7,151 bases of DNA from Acidimicrobiia bacterium (lineage in GTDB: Bacteria > Actinomycetota > Acidimicrobiia > Acidimicrobiales > Bin134): assembly GCA_009843565.1 (NCBI GenBank), contig VYDF01000093.1, forward strand, positions 9,788-16,938, in the 5' to 3' direction. Numbering within the stretch: position 1 is the first letter of the stretch; every line of letters begins with the position of its first letter. Shown piece after piece: positions 1 to 5,735 of the stretch. A model generated the notes under the pieces. The model searched no databases. It worked only from the letters and a program-made list of their open reading frames with translations, and was not told the DNA's origin. The translations under genes and the position numbers were made by a program.

Positions 1-305
1 CTTGTGTCATCACGCACGGCTCCTTGCGGGATGGCGGCGACATTCTCCGCATCACCGAGGGAACGGGCCGGTTCGAGTTGGACGACTACCGCACCACCGC
101 TCTGGTCTATGAGATCACCGACGAGCGGGGCCGCCACCACCGCTTCGAGGGTCGGGTGGCTCGCACCATTGAGAAGGTGTCCACCAACGCCTTCTCCTGC
201 AACGGCTTCGTGGACTGGAGCTACGAGGGCGAGCCCGGCATCGGGGAGTATCGCTGGCACTGGGGTGTCCGGGAGTTGCGGGACTGGCTCGCGACACGCC
301 AATAG
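1..305 (+). CDS. C-terminal part of a protein of uncertain family (DUF7064-like?), 5' end outside the window
   Basis: The frame is open from the left edge and stops with TAG at 303-305, so only about the last 100 residues are present. A TTG at 24 could be read as a start, but coding sequence continues upstream in the same frame with no stop, so truncation by the window is more likely. The visible part is soluble and beta-rich in character, with alternating charged and aromatic residues (RFELDDYRTTALVYEI, then WSYEGEPGIGEYRWHW). The ending, a Trp/Tyr-rich strand followed by an EGxxGxGEY pattern, recalls the C-terminus of DUF7064/DUF7065 proteins, which are lipocalin-like and often sit near lipid or steroid catabolic genes. 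That resemblance is from memory and is weak. There is no signal peptide or membrane segment in what can be seen. A 39-base gap to the alcohol dehydrogenase on the same strand suggests co-transcription. The function is unknown. Confidence 0.6.
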   Translation, partial: CVITHGSLRDGGDILRITEGTGRFELDDYRTTALVYEITDERGRHHRFEGRVARTIEKVSTNAFSCNGFVDWSYEGEPGIGEYRWHWGVRELRDWLATRQ

Positions 306-330
306 GAGCAATTGCACTACAAGGGACAAA

Positions 331-337
331 AGGGAGG
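331..337 (+). promoter_or_regulatory. Shine-Dalgarno site fixing the alcohol dehydrogenase start
   Basis: AGGGAGG lies 7 bases before the ATG at 345. It decides against an in-frame TTG at 312, which has no such site at the right distance. A second AAGGGA copy occurs at 321-326, so the purine-rich motif is duplicated in this leader. Confidence 0.7.
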
Positions 338-344
338 CACAGGC

Positions 345-1451
345 ATGAAGACACGGGCCGCGGTGTACCGGGAGCCGCATGCGCCGCTGGACATCGTCGA
401 GGTGGACATCTGCAACCTGGCCGCCCAGGACGTGCTGGTGCGGATTACCCACAGCGGGATCTGCCACAGCGACCTGCACGTCTACCACGGCAACCGGGAT
501 TGGGAGACCCCCATGATCCTGGGCCACGAGGGGGCTGGTGTGGTGGAGCATGTGGGTGAGGGCGTCACCGGGATCAAACCCGGTGACCGAGTGGTGTTAT
601 CCCTGGTGGCCAGCTGCGGGCGCTGCCGGACGTGTGCTTCGGGCTTCGCCAACCGATGCCAAGTGCTGCCCGCCTTTCCCATCGGCACCTACTATGACGG
701 CGGTCACCGGTTTGAGCGCGACGGCGAGGTTTACCACTCGTTCTGCACGGTGGGATCGTTCGCCGAGCACGCAGTGGTCCATTTCTCCAAGGCAGTGGCG
801 GTGCCTGATGACGTGGGTTTGGACGTGGCCTGCCTGGTGGGCTGCGGGGTGCCCACCGGAGTGGGTTCGGCAGTCAACACCGCTCAGGTCCGCCGGGGGA
901 GCACCTGCGTGGTCTACGGCTGCGGCGGCGTGGGCCTCAACGTGATCCAGGGCTGCCGCCTGATGGGGGCGACCGAGATTGTGGCGGTGGACTTATTGGC
1001 CGACAAGCTGTCCCTGGCCGAGAAGTTCGGCGCTACTCATCTGGTGAACGCGGCTGACGATGACCCGGTAGCGGCGGTGATGGAGCTGACCGGGGGTCGA
1101 GGTGCCGACTACGCCTTCGAGGTGATCGGAACCGGGGCCACCTATATGAACGCCTGGCATTCGATCGGCATGGGAGGGCTGGCAATCATGGTGGGGGGCC
1201 CGCCGGCGGGCACGCCGTTCCACATCGACGCCACCGAGATCTACTTCGGCAAGGCGTTGACCGGCAGCATGTACGGCAACTCCTCGCCGGCTCGGGACTT
1301 CCCGTGGATCTTCGATCTCTACCGCTCTGGTGATCTATTGCTGGATGAACTGGTGACCCAGCATCGCCGCCTTGACGACGTTACTGCGGCCCTCGACGAG
1401 TTGGACGCTGGCGGCGTGGTCCGCACCGTGCTGGACATCGGCGAGGAGTGA
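345..1451 (+). CDS. Zinc-dependent alcohol dehydrogenase (MDR family, class III/NDMA-dependent-like)
   Basis: This is a complete 368-residue medium-chain dehydrogenase, the usual length for the family. Such enzymes interconvert alcohols and aldehydes with NAD(P) in the cytoplasm. The catalytic zinc ligands are visible: Cys40 in GICHSDLH, His61-Glu62 in GHEGAG, and Cys167 in LVGCGVPTG. The structural-zinc loop is intact, with Cys91, 94, 97 and 105 in the C-x2-C-x2-C-x7-C spacing. The dinucleotide fold shows GCGGVG at 192-197 with Asp216 at the end of the second strand, which favours NAD over NADP. The run ACLVGCGVPTGVGSAV is close to what I recall of mycobacterial AdhB and NDMA-dependent dehydrogenases, in which the nicotinamide cofactor can stay bound. 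Whether it acts on methanol, formaldehyde adducts or longer alcohols cannot be told. The ATG at 345 is chosen for its ribosome binding site. The gene follows the truncated upstream gene and converges on the oxidoreductase with a 4-base gap. Confidence 0.93.
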   Translation: MKTRAAVYREPHAPLDIVEVDICNLAAQDVLVRITHSGICHSDLHVYHGNRDWETPMILGHEGAGVVEHVGEGVTGIKPGDRVVLSLVASCGRCRTCASGFANRCQVLPAFPIGTYYDGGHRFERDGEVYHSFCTVGSFAEHAVVHFSKAVAVPDDVGLDVACLVGCGVPTGVGSAVNTAQVRRGSTCVVYGCGGVGLNVIQGCRLMGATEIVAVDLLADKLSLAEKFGATHLVNAADDDPVAAVMELTGGRGADYAFEVIGTGATYMNAWHSIGMGGLAIMVGGPPAGTPFHIDATEIYFGKALTGSMYGNSSPARDFPWIFDLYRSGDLLLDELVTQHRRLDDVTAALDELDAGGVVRTVLDIGEE

Positions 1452-1476
1452 GCTTCTAATTCCCCCCGAACTCCTC
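1443..1476. terminator. Possible bidirectional stem across two convergent stop codons
   Basis: GAGGAGT at 1443-1449 can pair with ACTCCTC at 1470-1476, giving a perfect 7-bp stem with a 20-base loop that holds the stop region of both convergent genes. The loop contains a C6 run and no clear T-tract, so as an intrinsic terminator it is weak. The repeat encodes Gly/Glu-rich C-terminal ends on each strand and may be coincidental. Confidence 0.25.
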
Positions 1477-2310
1477 AATCCAGCGGGTGTAGTCGTCTAG
1501 AACTGGCAGCACTTCGTGGGCTGAACCGCCGTGGGGAAACCGCAGCACCACTTCGGTGATGCCGATGTCCCGGTAGTAGGCCAGCTTGCCGGGGTCGGGA
1601 TGGGTGCCGTAGGTGAGGAGTTCCAGTTCGTCAAGGCTGCGTCCTGAAGCGGCCATGGCTTCGCCCAGATCAGCAAGGGCGGCTCGCATCCCGGCACCGC
1701 CAATGGGCATCCACCCGTCGCCGAACTCGGCGATGTGGGCAAACGTGGTGGGCCCGGGAGCGGCGCCGATTACGGTGCGGATGCGGGGCTGCTGAATGGG
1801 TTTGGGCCAACTCCAGGAGGGCTCCATTCGAACGAAATCGCCGTGGAATGCGGCTATCTCGTTTCCCCACAGTGCCTGAGCACAGAGCATGTGCTCCCGA
1901 ACCAGATCTCGGCGGCGGCCAACGTCGATGCCGTGGTTTTCCATCTCCTCGTGGTTCCATCCGTAGCCGATGCCCAGCACAAGACGCCCACCGCTCATCC
2001 AATCGAGGGTGGCGCATTGCTTGGCGAAGGCAATGGGATCGTGTTGGGCGGGCAGTGCCACTCCCACTCCCAGTCCTACGGTGGTGGTGACCTGGGCGCA
2101 GGCCGCCAAAGCGATGTAGGGGTCGAGAGTCCGGTAGTAGGTTTCGGACAACTCGTCCTCGCCGGTGGGAGGCGGCGTGCGCCGACTGGTGGGGATATGG
2201 GTGTGCTCGGGCAGATAGATGCAGGCGTAGCCTCGAGCTTCTGCTTCCTGGGCCAGTTGCACTGGCGACATAGACCGGTCGGTAGTCTGCATCATCACCC
2301 CGAATCTCAT
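1456..2310 (-). CDS. LLM-class (luciferase-like) F420-type oxidoreductase, Rv2161c-like
   Basis: This 284-residue TIM-barrel protein belongs to the bacterial luciferase-like superfamily, whose members use reduced FMN or coenzyme F420. The N-terminal strand MRFGVMMQ, the LPEHTHIP motif near residue 33, RTPPPTG near 44, TLDPYIALAA near 61, and DWMSGGRLVLGIGYGWNHEEMENHGID at about 103-129 are the signature of the Rv2161c subgroup (probable F420-dependent, family assignment from memory). The later SWSWPKP and EFGDGWMPI blocks fit the same group. Cofactor choice and substrate are inferred from family only. The ATG at 2310 gives the canonical start. The frame stays open for another 219 codons upstream, but that extension is antisense to ribA and is rejected. 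There is no convincing ribosome binding site, and a -10-like hexamer placed for a leaderless transcript precedes it. The gene is divergent from ribA and convergent with the alcohol dehydrogenase. Confidence 0.9.
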   Translation of the reverse strand: MRFGVMMQTTDRSMSPVQLAQEAEARGYACIYLPEHTHIPTSRRTPPPTGEDELSETYYRTLDPYIALAACAQVTTTVGLGVGVALPAQHDPIAFAKQCATLDWMSGGRLVLGIGYGWNHEEMENHGIDVGRRRDLVREHMLCAQALWGNEIAAFHGDFVRMEPSWSWPKPIQQPRIRTVIGAAPGPTTFAHIAEFGDGWMPIGGAGMRAALADLGEAMAASGRSLDELELLTYGTHPDPGKLAYYRDIGITEVVLRFPHGGSAHEVLPVLDDYTRWIEEFGGN

Positions 2311-2316
2311 CGCCGA

Positions 2317-2322
2317 ATCGTA
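2317..2322 (-). promoter_or_regulatory. Candidate -10 element for leaderless transcription of the oxidoreductase
   Basis: On the minus strand TACGAT fits the TANNNT consensus and lies exactly at -12 to -7 if the A of the start codon is the first transcribed base. No Shine-Dalgarno sequence precedes the start, as expected for a leaderless mRNA, which is common in actinomycetes. The matching -35 position (CGAAAC with a 17-base spacer) is poor. This is a positional inference. Confidence 0.4.
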
Positions 2323-2365
2323 TGTCGCTTTGGCTGCCTGTTTCGCGGTTCGCAGGGGTACTCTC

Positions 2366-2369
2366 AGGG
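2366..2369 (+). promoter_or_regulatory. Weak ribosome binding site of ribA
   Basis: AGGG sits 7 bases before the ATG at 2377. A TACTCT hexamer at 2359-2364 could be a -10 element, which would leave only about 6 bases of leader. No good -35 is seen at the expected distance. Confidence 0.3.
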
Positions 2370-2376
2370 CAGTCTC

Positions 2377-2985
2377 ATGAGACACCAACCTGAGATCAGG
2401 CTGATCGCCACCACCGAGGTGCCCATGAATTGGGGCCGCTTCACCTGCCACGCCTTCCAATCGATGGACGACGGCGAGGAGCATGTGGCGTTTGCCCTCG
2501 GCGACATAGACAGAGCCGATGAGGTTTTGGTGCGGGTACACAGCGAGTGCCTCACCGGCGATGTGTTCGGCTCTTGGCGCTGCGACTGCGGCGCGCAACT
2601 TCACGCGGCCATGGATGCCATCGCCGACTGCGGCACTGGTGTGCTGGTGTATATGCGGGGACATGAGGGACGGGGCATCGGCATCGGCCACAAGGTTCAG
2701 GCCTACGCCCTCCAAGACATGGGCCGCGACACCGTGGACGCCAACTTGGAGCTCGGCCTGCCGGTGGACGCCCGCACCTACGGCATCGGCGCTGCCATTT
2801 TGGCCGAATTGGGTGTCAAGCGGGTTGCGCTGATGACCAACAACCCGACCAAGCAAGACGGTTTGGCCTCCTTCGGTGTGGAGATCGCCCGCCGAGTTCC
2901 CCTCGAGGTGCCCCCCCGAACCGAAAACGTGGACTACCTCCGCACCAAGCAACAGCGCCTCGGCCATTTGCTCGATTTGGTGTAG
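2377..2985 (+). CDS. ribA: GTP cyclohydrolase II, stand-alone (RibA)
   Basis: RibA opens the imidazole ring of GTP, giving 2,5-diamino-6-ribosylamino-4(3H)-pyrimidinone 5'-phosphate, formate and pyrophosphate. This is the first step of riboflavin synthesis. The 202-residue protein matches the usual 195-200 residues of single-domain enzymes. The three zinc ligands are Cys58, Cys69 and Cys71 in RVHSECLTGDVFGSWRCDCG. The nucleotide-binding and catalytic segments follow: Arg53, VYMRGHEGRGIG at 91-102, AYALQDMGRDTVDANLELG at 109-127 and Arg133 (DARTYGIG). NNPTK at 155-159 and the ending YLRTKQQRLGHLL are also typical. The RGHEGRGIG form, one residue longer than E. coli RQEGRNIG, is the variant I recall from actinobacterial bifunctional RibBA, but no RibB (DHBP synthase) domain precedes it here. 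The start at ATG 2377 has a weak AGGG site about 7 bases upstream. Upstream open frame is antisense to the oxidoreductase. The 66-base leader region is too short for a complete FMN riboswitch and none is visible. Confidence 0.95.
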   Translation: MRHQPEIRLIATTEVPMNWGRFTCHAFQSMDDGEEHVAFALGDIDRADEVLVRVHSECLTGDVFGSWRCDCGAQLHAAMDAIADCGTGVLVYMRGHEGRGIGIGHKVQAYALQDMGRDTVDANLELGLPVDARTYGIGAAILAELGVKRVALMTNNPTKQDGLASFGVEIARRVPLEVPPRTENVDYLRTKQQRLGHLLDLV

Positions 2986-2993
2986 CTGGTGGG

Positions 2994-3743
2994 CTAAGAA
3001 ACGGCCCCTGGTCTCGCAGTCGACAGGAGCGAGGCCGCCTCGGCATCGAGGACCACGGAGACATCGGCGTGCAGTTGAATGGCTGAGGCCGGAGTCTCAA
3101 CCGACACCGGTCCTTCGACGGCATCGCGGACTGGACGGGACTTGTGGTCGCCGAAGGCGACGAGAAGGATCTTTCTTGCCTGCAAGATGGTTCCGATTCC
3201 CTGAGTTATCGCCTGGCGGGGGACTTCGTCAATCGAGCTGAAAAACCGGGCGTTGTCTCGTCGGGTCTGCTCACTGAGCGCGACGACGCCTGATGATGCG
3301 TCGAGCGGAGTGCCCGGTTCGTTGAAGGCGATGTGTCCGTTGCTCCCAATGCCGAGGAGTTGGATGTCGATTCGAGCCTCGGTAACAAGTTGGTCGTAGC
3401 ACCGAGCCTCAGCCTCAAGATCGGGGGCTCTTCCATCAGGCCCGAAAACCGCGTCTTCGCTCAGGTCGACATGATCGGAGAGACCCTTCCTGATCACATT
3501 TCGGAACGCCTGGGGATGTTCGGGGTCGAGGCCGGCGTACTCGTCGAGCAAGTAGATGGACGTTCCAGCAAAGCTAAGCCCGCCGGCCTTATGCCGATCT
3601 ACTAGCGATTGGTAGACGCCGACCATCGTGCTGCCGGTCGCCATCCCGATACGGGGCCGAGATCTCGCCCGGACGACGTTCTCCACCATGTCGGCTGCCT
3701 TCTCGGCAGCCGCTGGGGCATCCGCGACGACGAAGACCTGCAC
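2994..3743 (-). CDS. nagB: Glucosamine-6-phosphate deaminase (NagB family)
   Basis: NagB converts glucosamine 6-phosphate and water to fructose 6-phosphate and ammonia, feeding amino sugars into glycolysis. The 249-residue protein has the family length. Numbering from the TTG at 3749, the phosphate loop ATGST is at 37-41, LDEY with catalytic Asp69 at 68-71, GIGSNGHIAFNEPG with His139 and Glu144 at 133-146, NARFF with Arg168 at 166-170, and Lys203. The overall pattern is close to the Bacillus subtilis enzyme, which also has Asn in the GxNGHI motif. Residues 150-158 (DASSGVVAL) replace the SRT-containing segment present in E. coli and B. subtilis NagB, and the E. coli allosteric Arg158/Lys160 positions are Gly/Val, so GlcNAc-6-P activation is unlikely. 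Start choice: the minus-strand GGGGA at 3751-3755 is 7 bases from GTG 3743 but only 1 base from the in-frame TTG 3749, so GTG is preferred. It is the last gene of the transporter operon. Confidence 0.9.
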   Translation of the reverse strand: MQVFVVADAPAAAEKAADMVENVVRARSRPRIGMATGSTMVGVYQSLVDRHKAGGLSFAGTSIYLLDEYAGLDPEHPQAFRNVIRKGLSDHVDLSEDAVFGPDGRAPDLEAEARCYDQLVTEARIDIQLLGIGSNGHIAFNEPGTPLDASSGVVALSEQTRRDNARFFSSIDEVPRQAITQGIGTILQARKILLVAFGDHKSRPVRDAVEGPVSVETPASAIQLHADVSVVLDAEAASLLSTARPGAVS

Positions 3744-3750
3744 GGTCAAG

Positions 3751-3755
3751 TCCCC
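3751..3755 (-). promoter_or_regulatory. Shine-Dalgarno site that decides the nagB start
   Basis: GGGGA on the minus strand is 7 bases upstream of GTG 3743 and too close to TTG 3749 to serve it. A weaker GAGA at 3759-3762 could serve the TTG, so that start remains possible. Confidence 0.5.
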
Positions 3756-3760
3756 ATATC

Positions 3761-4522
3761 TCAGCCGGTGCCGCGGGCCCCGGTTATGTACGACACCAAG
3801 TCGTCTTTGGTGACATCAGGCACGTTGACTTCGGCGCACTTTCTTCCTTGGTAGAGAACTACTGCCTGGTCGCACACGGCCAGCACCCGGTCCATGTTGT
3901 GGGTGATGAGCAAAACCGCTACCCCCTGGTCCCGAAGATTGATGATGAGGTCGAGAACTCGCTGGGTCTGCTCGACACCAAGGGCAGCCGCTGGCTCATC
4001 GAGCAGAACGATCTGCTGGCCCCAGGCCACAGCCCGGCCAATAGCAACGGCCTGGCGCTGCCCTCCCGATAGCGAGCCGACCGAGCGTCTTAGCGACGGA
4101 ATTCGGATATCGAGACGAGCAAGCGTGGAAGCGCATTCCTGGCGCATGCGCCGCTTGTCGAGAAGACCGATGCGGGCACCCAGCCATCCTCCTCTGGTGT
4201 GCTCGCGGTTCAAGAAGAGGTTCTCGGCCACATCGAGGGGATCGATCACTGACAGCGTCTGATGAACGGTCTCGATGCCGAGTTCTCGCGCGTGACGGGA
4301 AGAGCTGATGCGGTGCTCTGTTCCCTGAACGAAGATGTGGCCGGCGTCGGGCTGGTAGAGGCCGGAGATGCACTTCACCAGGGTCGATTTTCCGGCGCCA
4401 TTGTCGCCCAACAGAGCGGTGACCCGACCGTGTTGCAGCTCGATGGACACGTCGTCGAGGGCTTGTACAGCCCGAAACGCCTTCGAGATGCCAGAGGCGA
4501 CCAACGCGGGGGCGCTGCTCAT
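3761..4522 (-). CDS. Sugar ABC transporter ATP-binding protein, single-domain CUT2 (FrcA-like)
   Basis: This protein is the nucleotide-binding subunit that powers the adjacent permease at the inner face of the membrane. In its 253 residues there is one complete ATPase domain: Walker A GDNGAGKST at 39-47, the Q-loop Gln88, signature LSGGQ at 151-155, Walker B IVLLDEP at 171-177 followed by AAALGV, and the switch His208 in ITHNMD. The EPxAALGV run and the pairing with an RbsC-type permease place it in the CUT2 group. Most CUT2 ATPases (RbsA, XylG) are about 500 residues with two fused domains. This one is a half-length form like FrcA of rhizobial fructose transporters, so it should act as a homodimer. 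Its ATG overlaps the stop of the YhfX gene (ATGA), with GGAAGGG 6 bases upstream, indicating translational coupling. Substrate is not deducible. Confidence 0.93.
   Translation of the reverse strand: MSSAPALVASGISKAFRAVQALDDVSIELQHGRVTALLGDNGAGKSTLVKCISGLYQPDAGHIFVQGTEHRISSSRHARELGIETVHQTLSVIDPLDVAENLFLNREHTRGGWLGARIGLLDKRRMRQECASTLARLDIRIPSLRRSVGSLSGGQRQAVAIGRAVAWGQQIVLLDEPAAALGVEQTQRVLDLIINLRDQGVAVLLITHNMDRVLAVCDQAVVLYQGRKCAEVNVPDVTKDDLVSYITGARGTG
3765..3783 (-). other. GC-rich hairpin between the ATPase stop and nagB
   Basis: CCGG-T-GCC at 3765-3772 pairs with GGC-C-CCGG at 3776-3783, giving seven base pairs around one mismatch with a 3-base loop. It covers the last codons of the ATPase gene and ends 9 bases before the nagB ribosome binding site. 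No T-run follows on the minus strand, so it is not a standard terminator. It could set relative expression or mRNA stability, or be chance in GC-rich DNA. Confidence 0.3.
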
Positions 4523-5733
4523 CGGTTGCCCTTCCAGGCCGCCGGGTTGCCCAGCACGTCCCAGACTCCGGCCACCGACGGGTTGCCCGAGCGCACACCG
4601 GTCACACCGACAACAAATGCCCTGGTCACAAAGGCCTGGATGCGGAAGCCGAAGACGACGGTGTCGCCCTCGCCGACCGTGCGATCCGGTTCAGGCCTCA
4701 ATTTGGCGTAGTAGTCGATGGCGGCAGGGTCGGGCATGTCTACGGGCACGGGCTTGGTCAATGCCTCGCTGGGATCGTGGGCAACGACGGCAGTGGTCTG
4801 GTAGTCACCGAAGACGGGGTCGACATAGAGACCGCCACCGAAACAGAACGGGGTTCCCTGATGGATGTGGGCGACCTCGCTGACGTAGCAGACCGCAGGT
4901 TGTTCGGGTAGATCGCCCGTGGCATGCAGGGGAGTGGTTCCGGTGAGCCCATGCCCCGGCTCCACTTGCGTGGCCCCAGCCTCGGCGAGTTGGGCCAGCA
5001 CTGCTGTAGATGTTGTGCCGGGCGCGTTGATTTGGAGCACTTCTTGGTCTTCGCCGCCCAAATGATGCCGGGCGGACTCTGCGGCTCGAGCCAGGGTTGC
5101 CATGTTGGGAGTGACCCGGGCGCCCCCAGTATGCGGGTCGTAGAGCAACGCGGGAAACGTCGTGAGGCCGGCGAACCGGACTCCGGGGAGTCCGGCAATG
5201 TGGTTGATCATGGTGTCCAGTTCTTCGAGCGGTACACCCCCTTCGTGGCCGGTGTAGAACTCGTCGCCGTCAGCGAACACCCGCACCAGCAGATTCTGAG
5301 CCCGCCCGAGGCGAGCGGCCGCGGCCGATGCCTCAGCCGCCTTGTTGGGCGAGAAGACAGTCCAATAGTCGGGTTCCATGGCCATGGCCTCACCGGTCTC
5401 GGCCGCCGCAACCTGCACGAGGTGGCCGATGTGTCCGAGGTTGTGCCCGTTGGCGGCAATGGGCCGGGCGCAGGCCATATCCACTGCTACGTAGCCGTGT
5501 ACGCCGGCACCGGTTATGGCATCGAGGGCCCCCGGCGCCCTTCCGAGTTGCTTGGTCATGGCGTACACGGTCAGCCCCAGCGCCCTGGCCTCGCCCATGA
5601 GGTGGGCGGTGTTGGCGGCCACAGCGTCGAGGTCCACCGCATAGCTGTTGGCTGGGATGGCGCGGGCCTGGTGCAGCGCCACCGCCGCTTCCACGAAGTC
5701 CGGGTTCTTGTTCAGCAGGGATTGCAGGAACAC
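4519..5733 (-). CDS. yhfX: YhfX-family PLP-dependent protein (alanine racemase N-terminal fold)
   Basis: This 404-residue protein matches E. coli YhfX (about 387 residues) along its whole length as I recall that sequence: the N-terminal FLQSLLNKNPDFVEAAVALHQ, SYAVDLDAV near 30, YAMTKQLGR at 57-65, HLVQV near 104, TVFSPNKAAE near 125, EPGHGLTGT at 258-266, FCFGGGLY at 296-303, and the C-terminal FRIQAFVTRAFVV and DVLGN. Lys61 is the expected Schiff-base lysine for pyridoxal phosphate on the alanine-racemase-type barrel. The reaction of YhfX is not established. Racemase, epimerase or lyase chemistry on an amino or amino-sugar compound is inference from the fold. The protein looks cytoplasmic, with no signal or membrane segment. 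Translation starts at GTG 5733, 2 bases after the permease stop, with a strong AAGGAG 8 bases upstream, and its stop overlaps the ATPase start. It therefore lies inside a transporter operon, splitting permease from ATPase. Confidence 0.9.
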   Translation of the reverse strand: MFLQSLLNKNPDFVEAAVALHQARAIPANSYAVDLDAVAANTAHLMGEARALGLTVYAMTKQLGRAPGALDAITGAGVHGYVAVDMACARPIAANGHNLGHIGHLVQVAAAETGEAMAMEPDYWTVFSPNKAAEASAAAARLGRAQNLLVRVFADGDEFYTGHEGGVPLEELDTMINHIAGLPGVRFAGLTTFPALLYDPHTGGARVTPNMATLARAAESARHHLGGEDQEVLQINAPGTTSTAVLAQLAEAGATQVEPGHGLTGTTPLHATGDLPEQPAVCYVSEVAHIHQGTPFCFGGGLYVDPVFGDYQTTAVVAHDPSEALTKPVPVDMPDPAAIDYYAKLRPEPDRTVGEGDTVVFGFRIQAFVTRAFVVGVTGVRSGNPSVAGVWDVLGNPAAWKGNR

Positions 5734-5735
5734 CG

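Noticed and set aside
312..344. TTG start giving the dehydrogenase 11 extra residues
   Set aside because: The added residues are not family-like, and AGGGAGG at 331-337 is correctly spaced for ATG 345.
1735..2376. Upstream extension of ribA giving a 416-residue protein, possibly a RibB domain of RibBA
   Set aside because: The extension is antisense to the oxidoreductase and shows no DHBP synthase motifs. The RibA domain is complete from ATG 2377.
2311..2376. FMN riboswitch ahead of ribA
   Set aside because: The spacer is only 66 bases, well below the size of the FMN aptamer, and no aptamer-like conserved blocks are visible there.
1456..2967. A 503-residue minus-strand frame that would fuse an N-terminal extension to the oxidoreductase
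   Set aside because: The extra 219 residues are antisense to ribA, which has clear zinc and catalytic motifs. The oxidoreductase has a canonical family N-terminus at ATG 2310. The extension is a GC-rich shadow frame.
3336..3344. Asn137 in NagB in place of the E. coli catalytic Asp141, suspected inactive enzyme
   Set aside because: B. subtilis NagB, an active enzyme, also has Asn in GIGxNGHI as I recall, so this is the normal variant of that branch.
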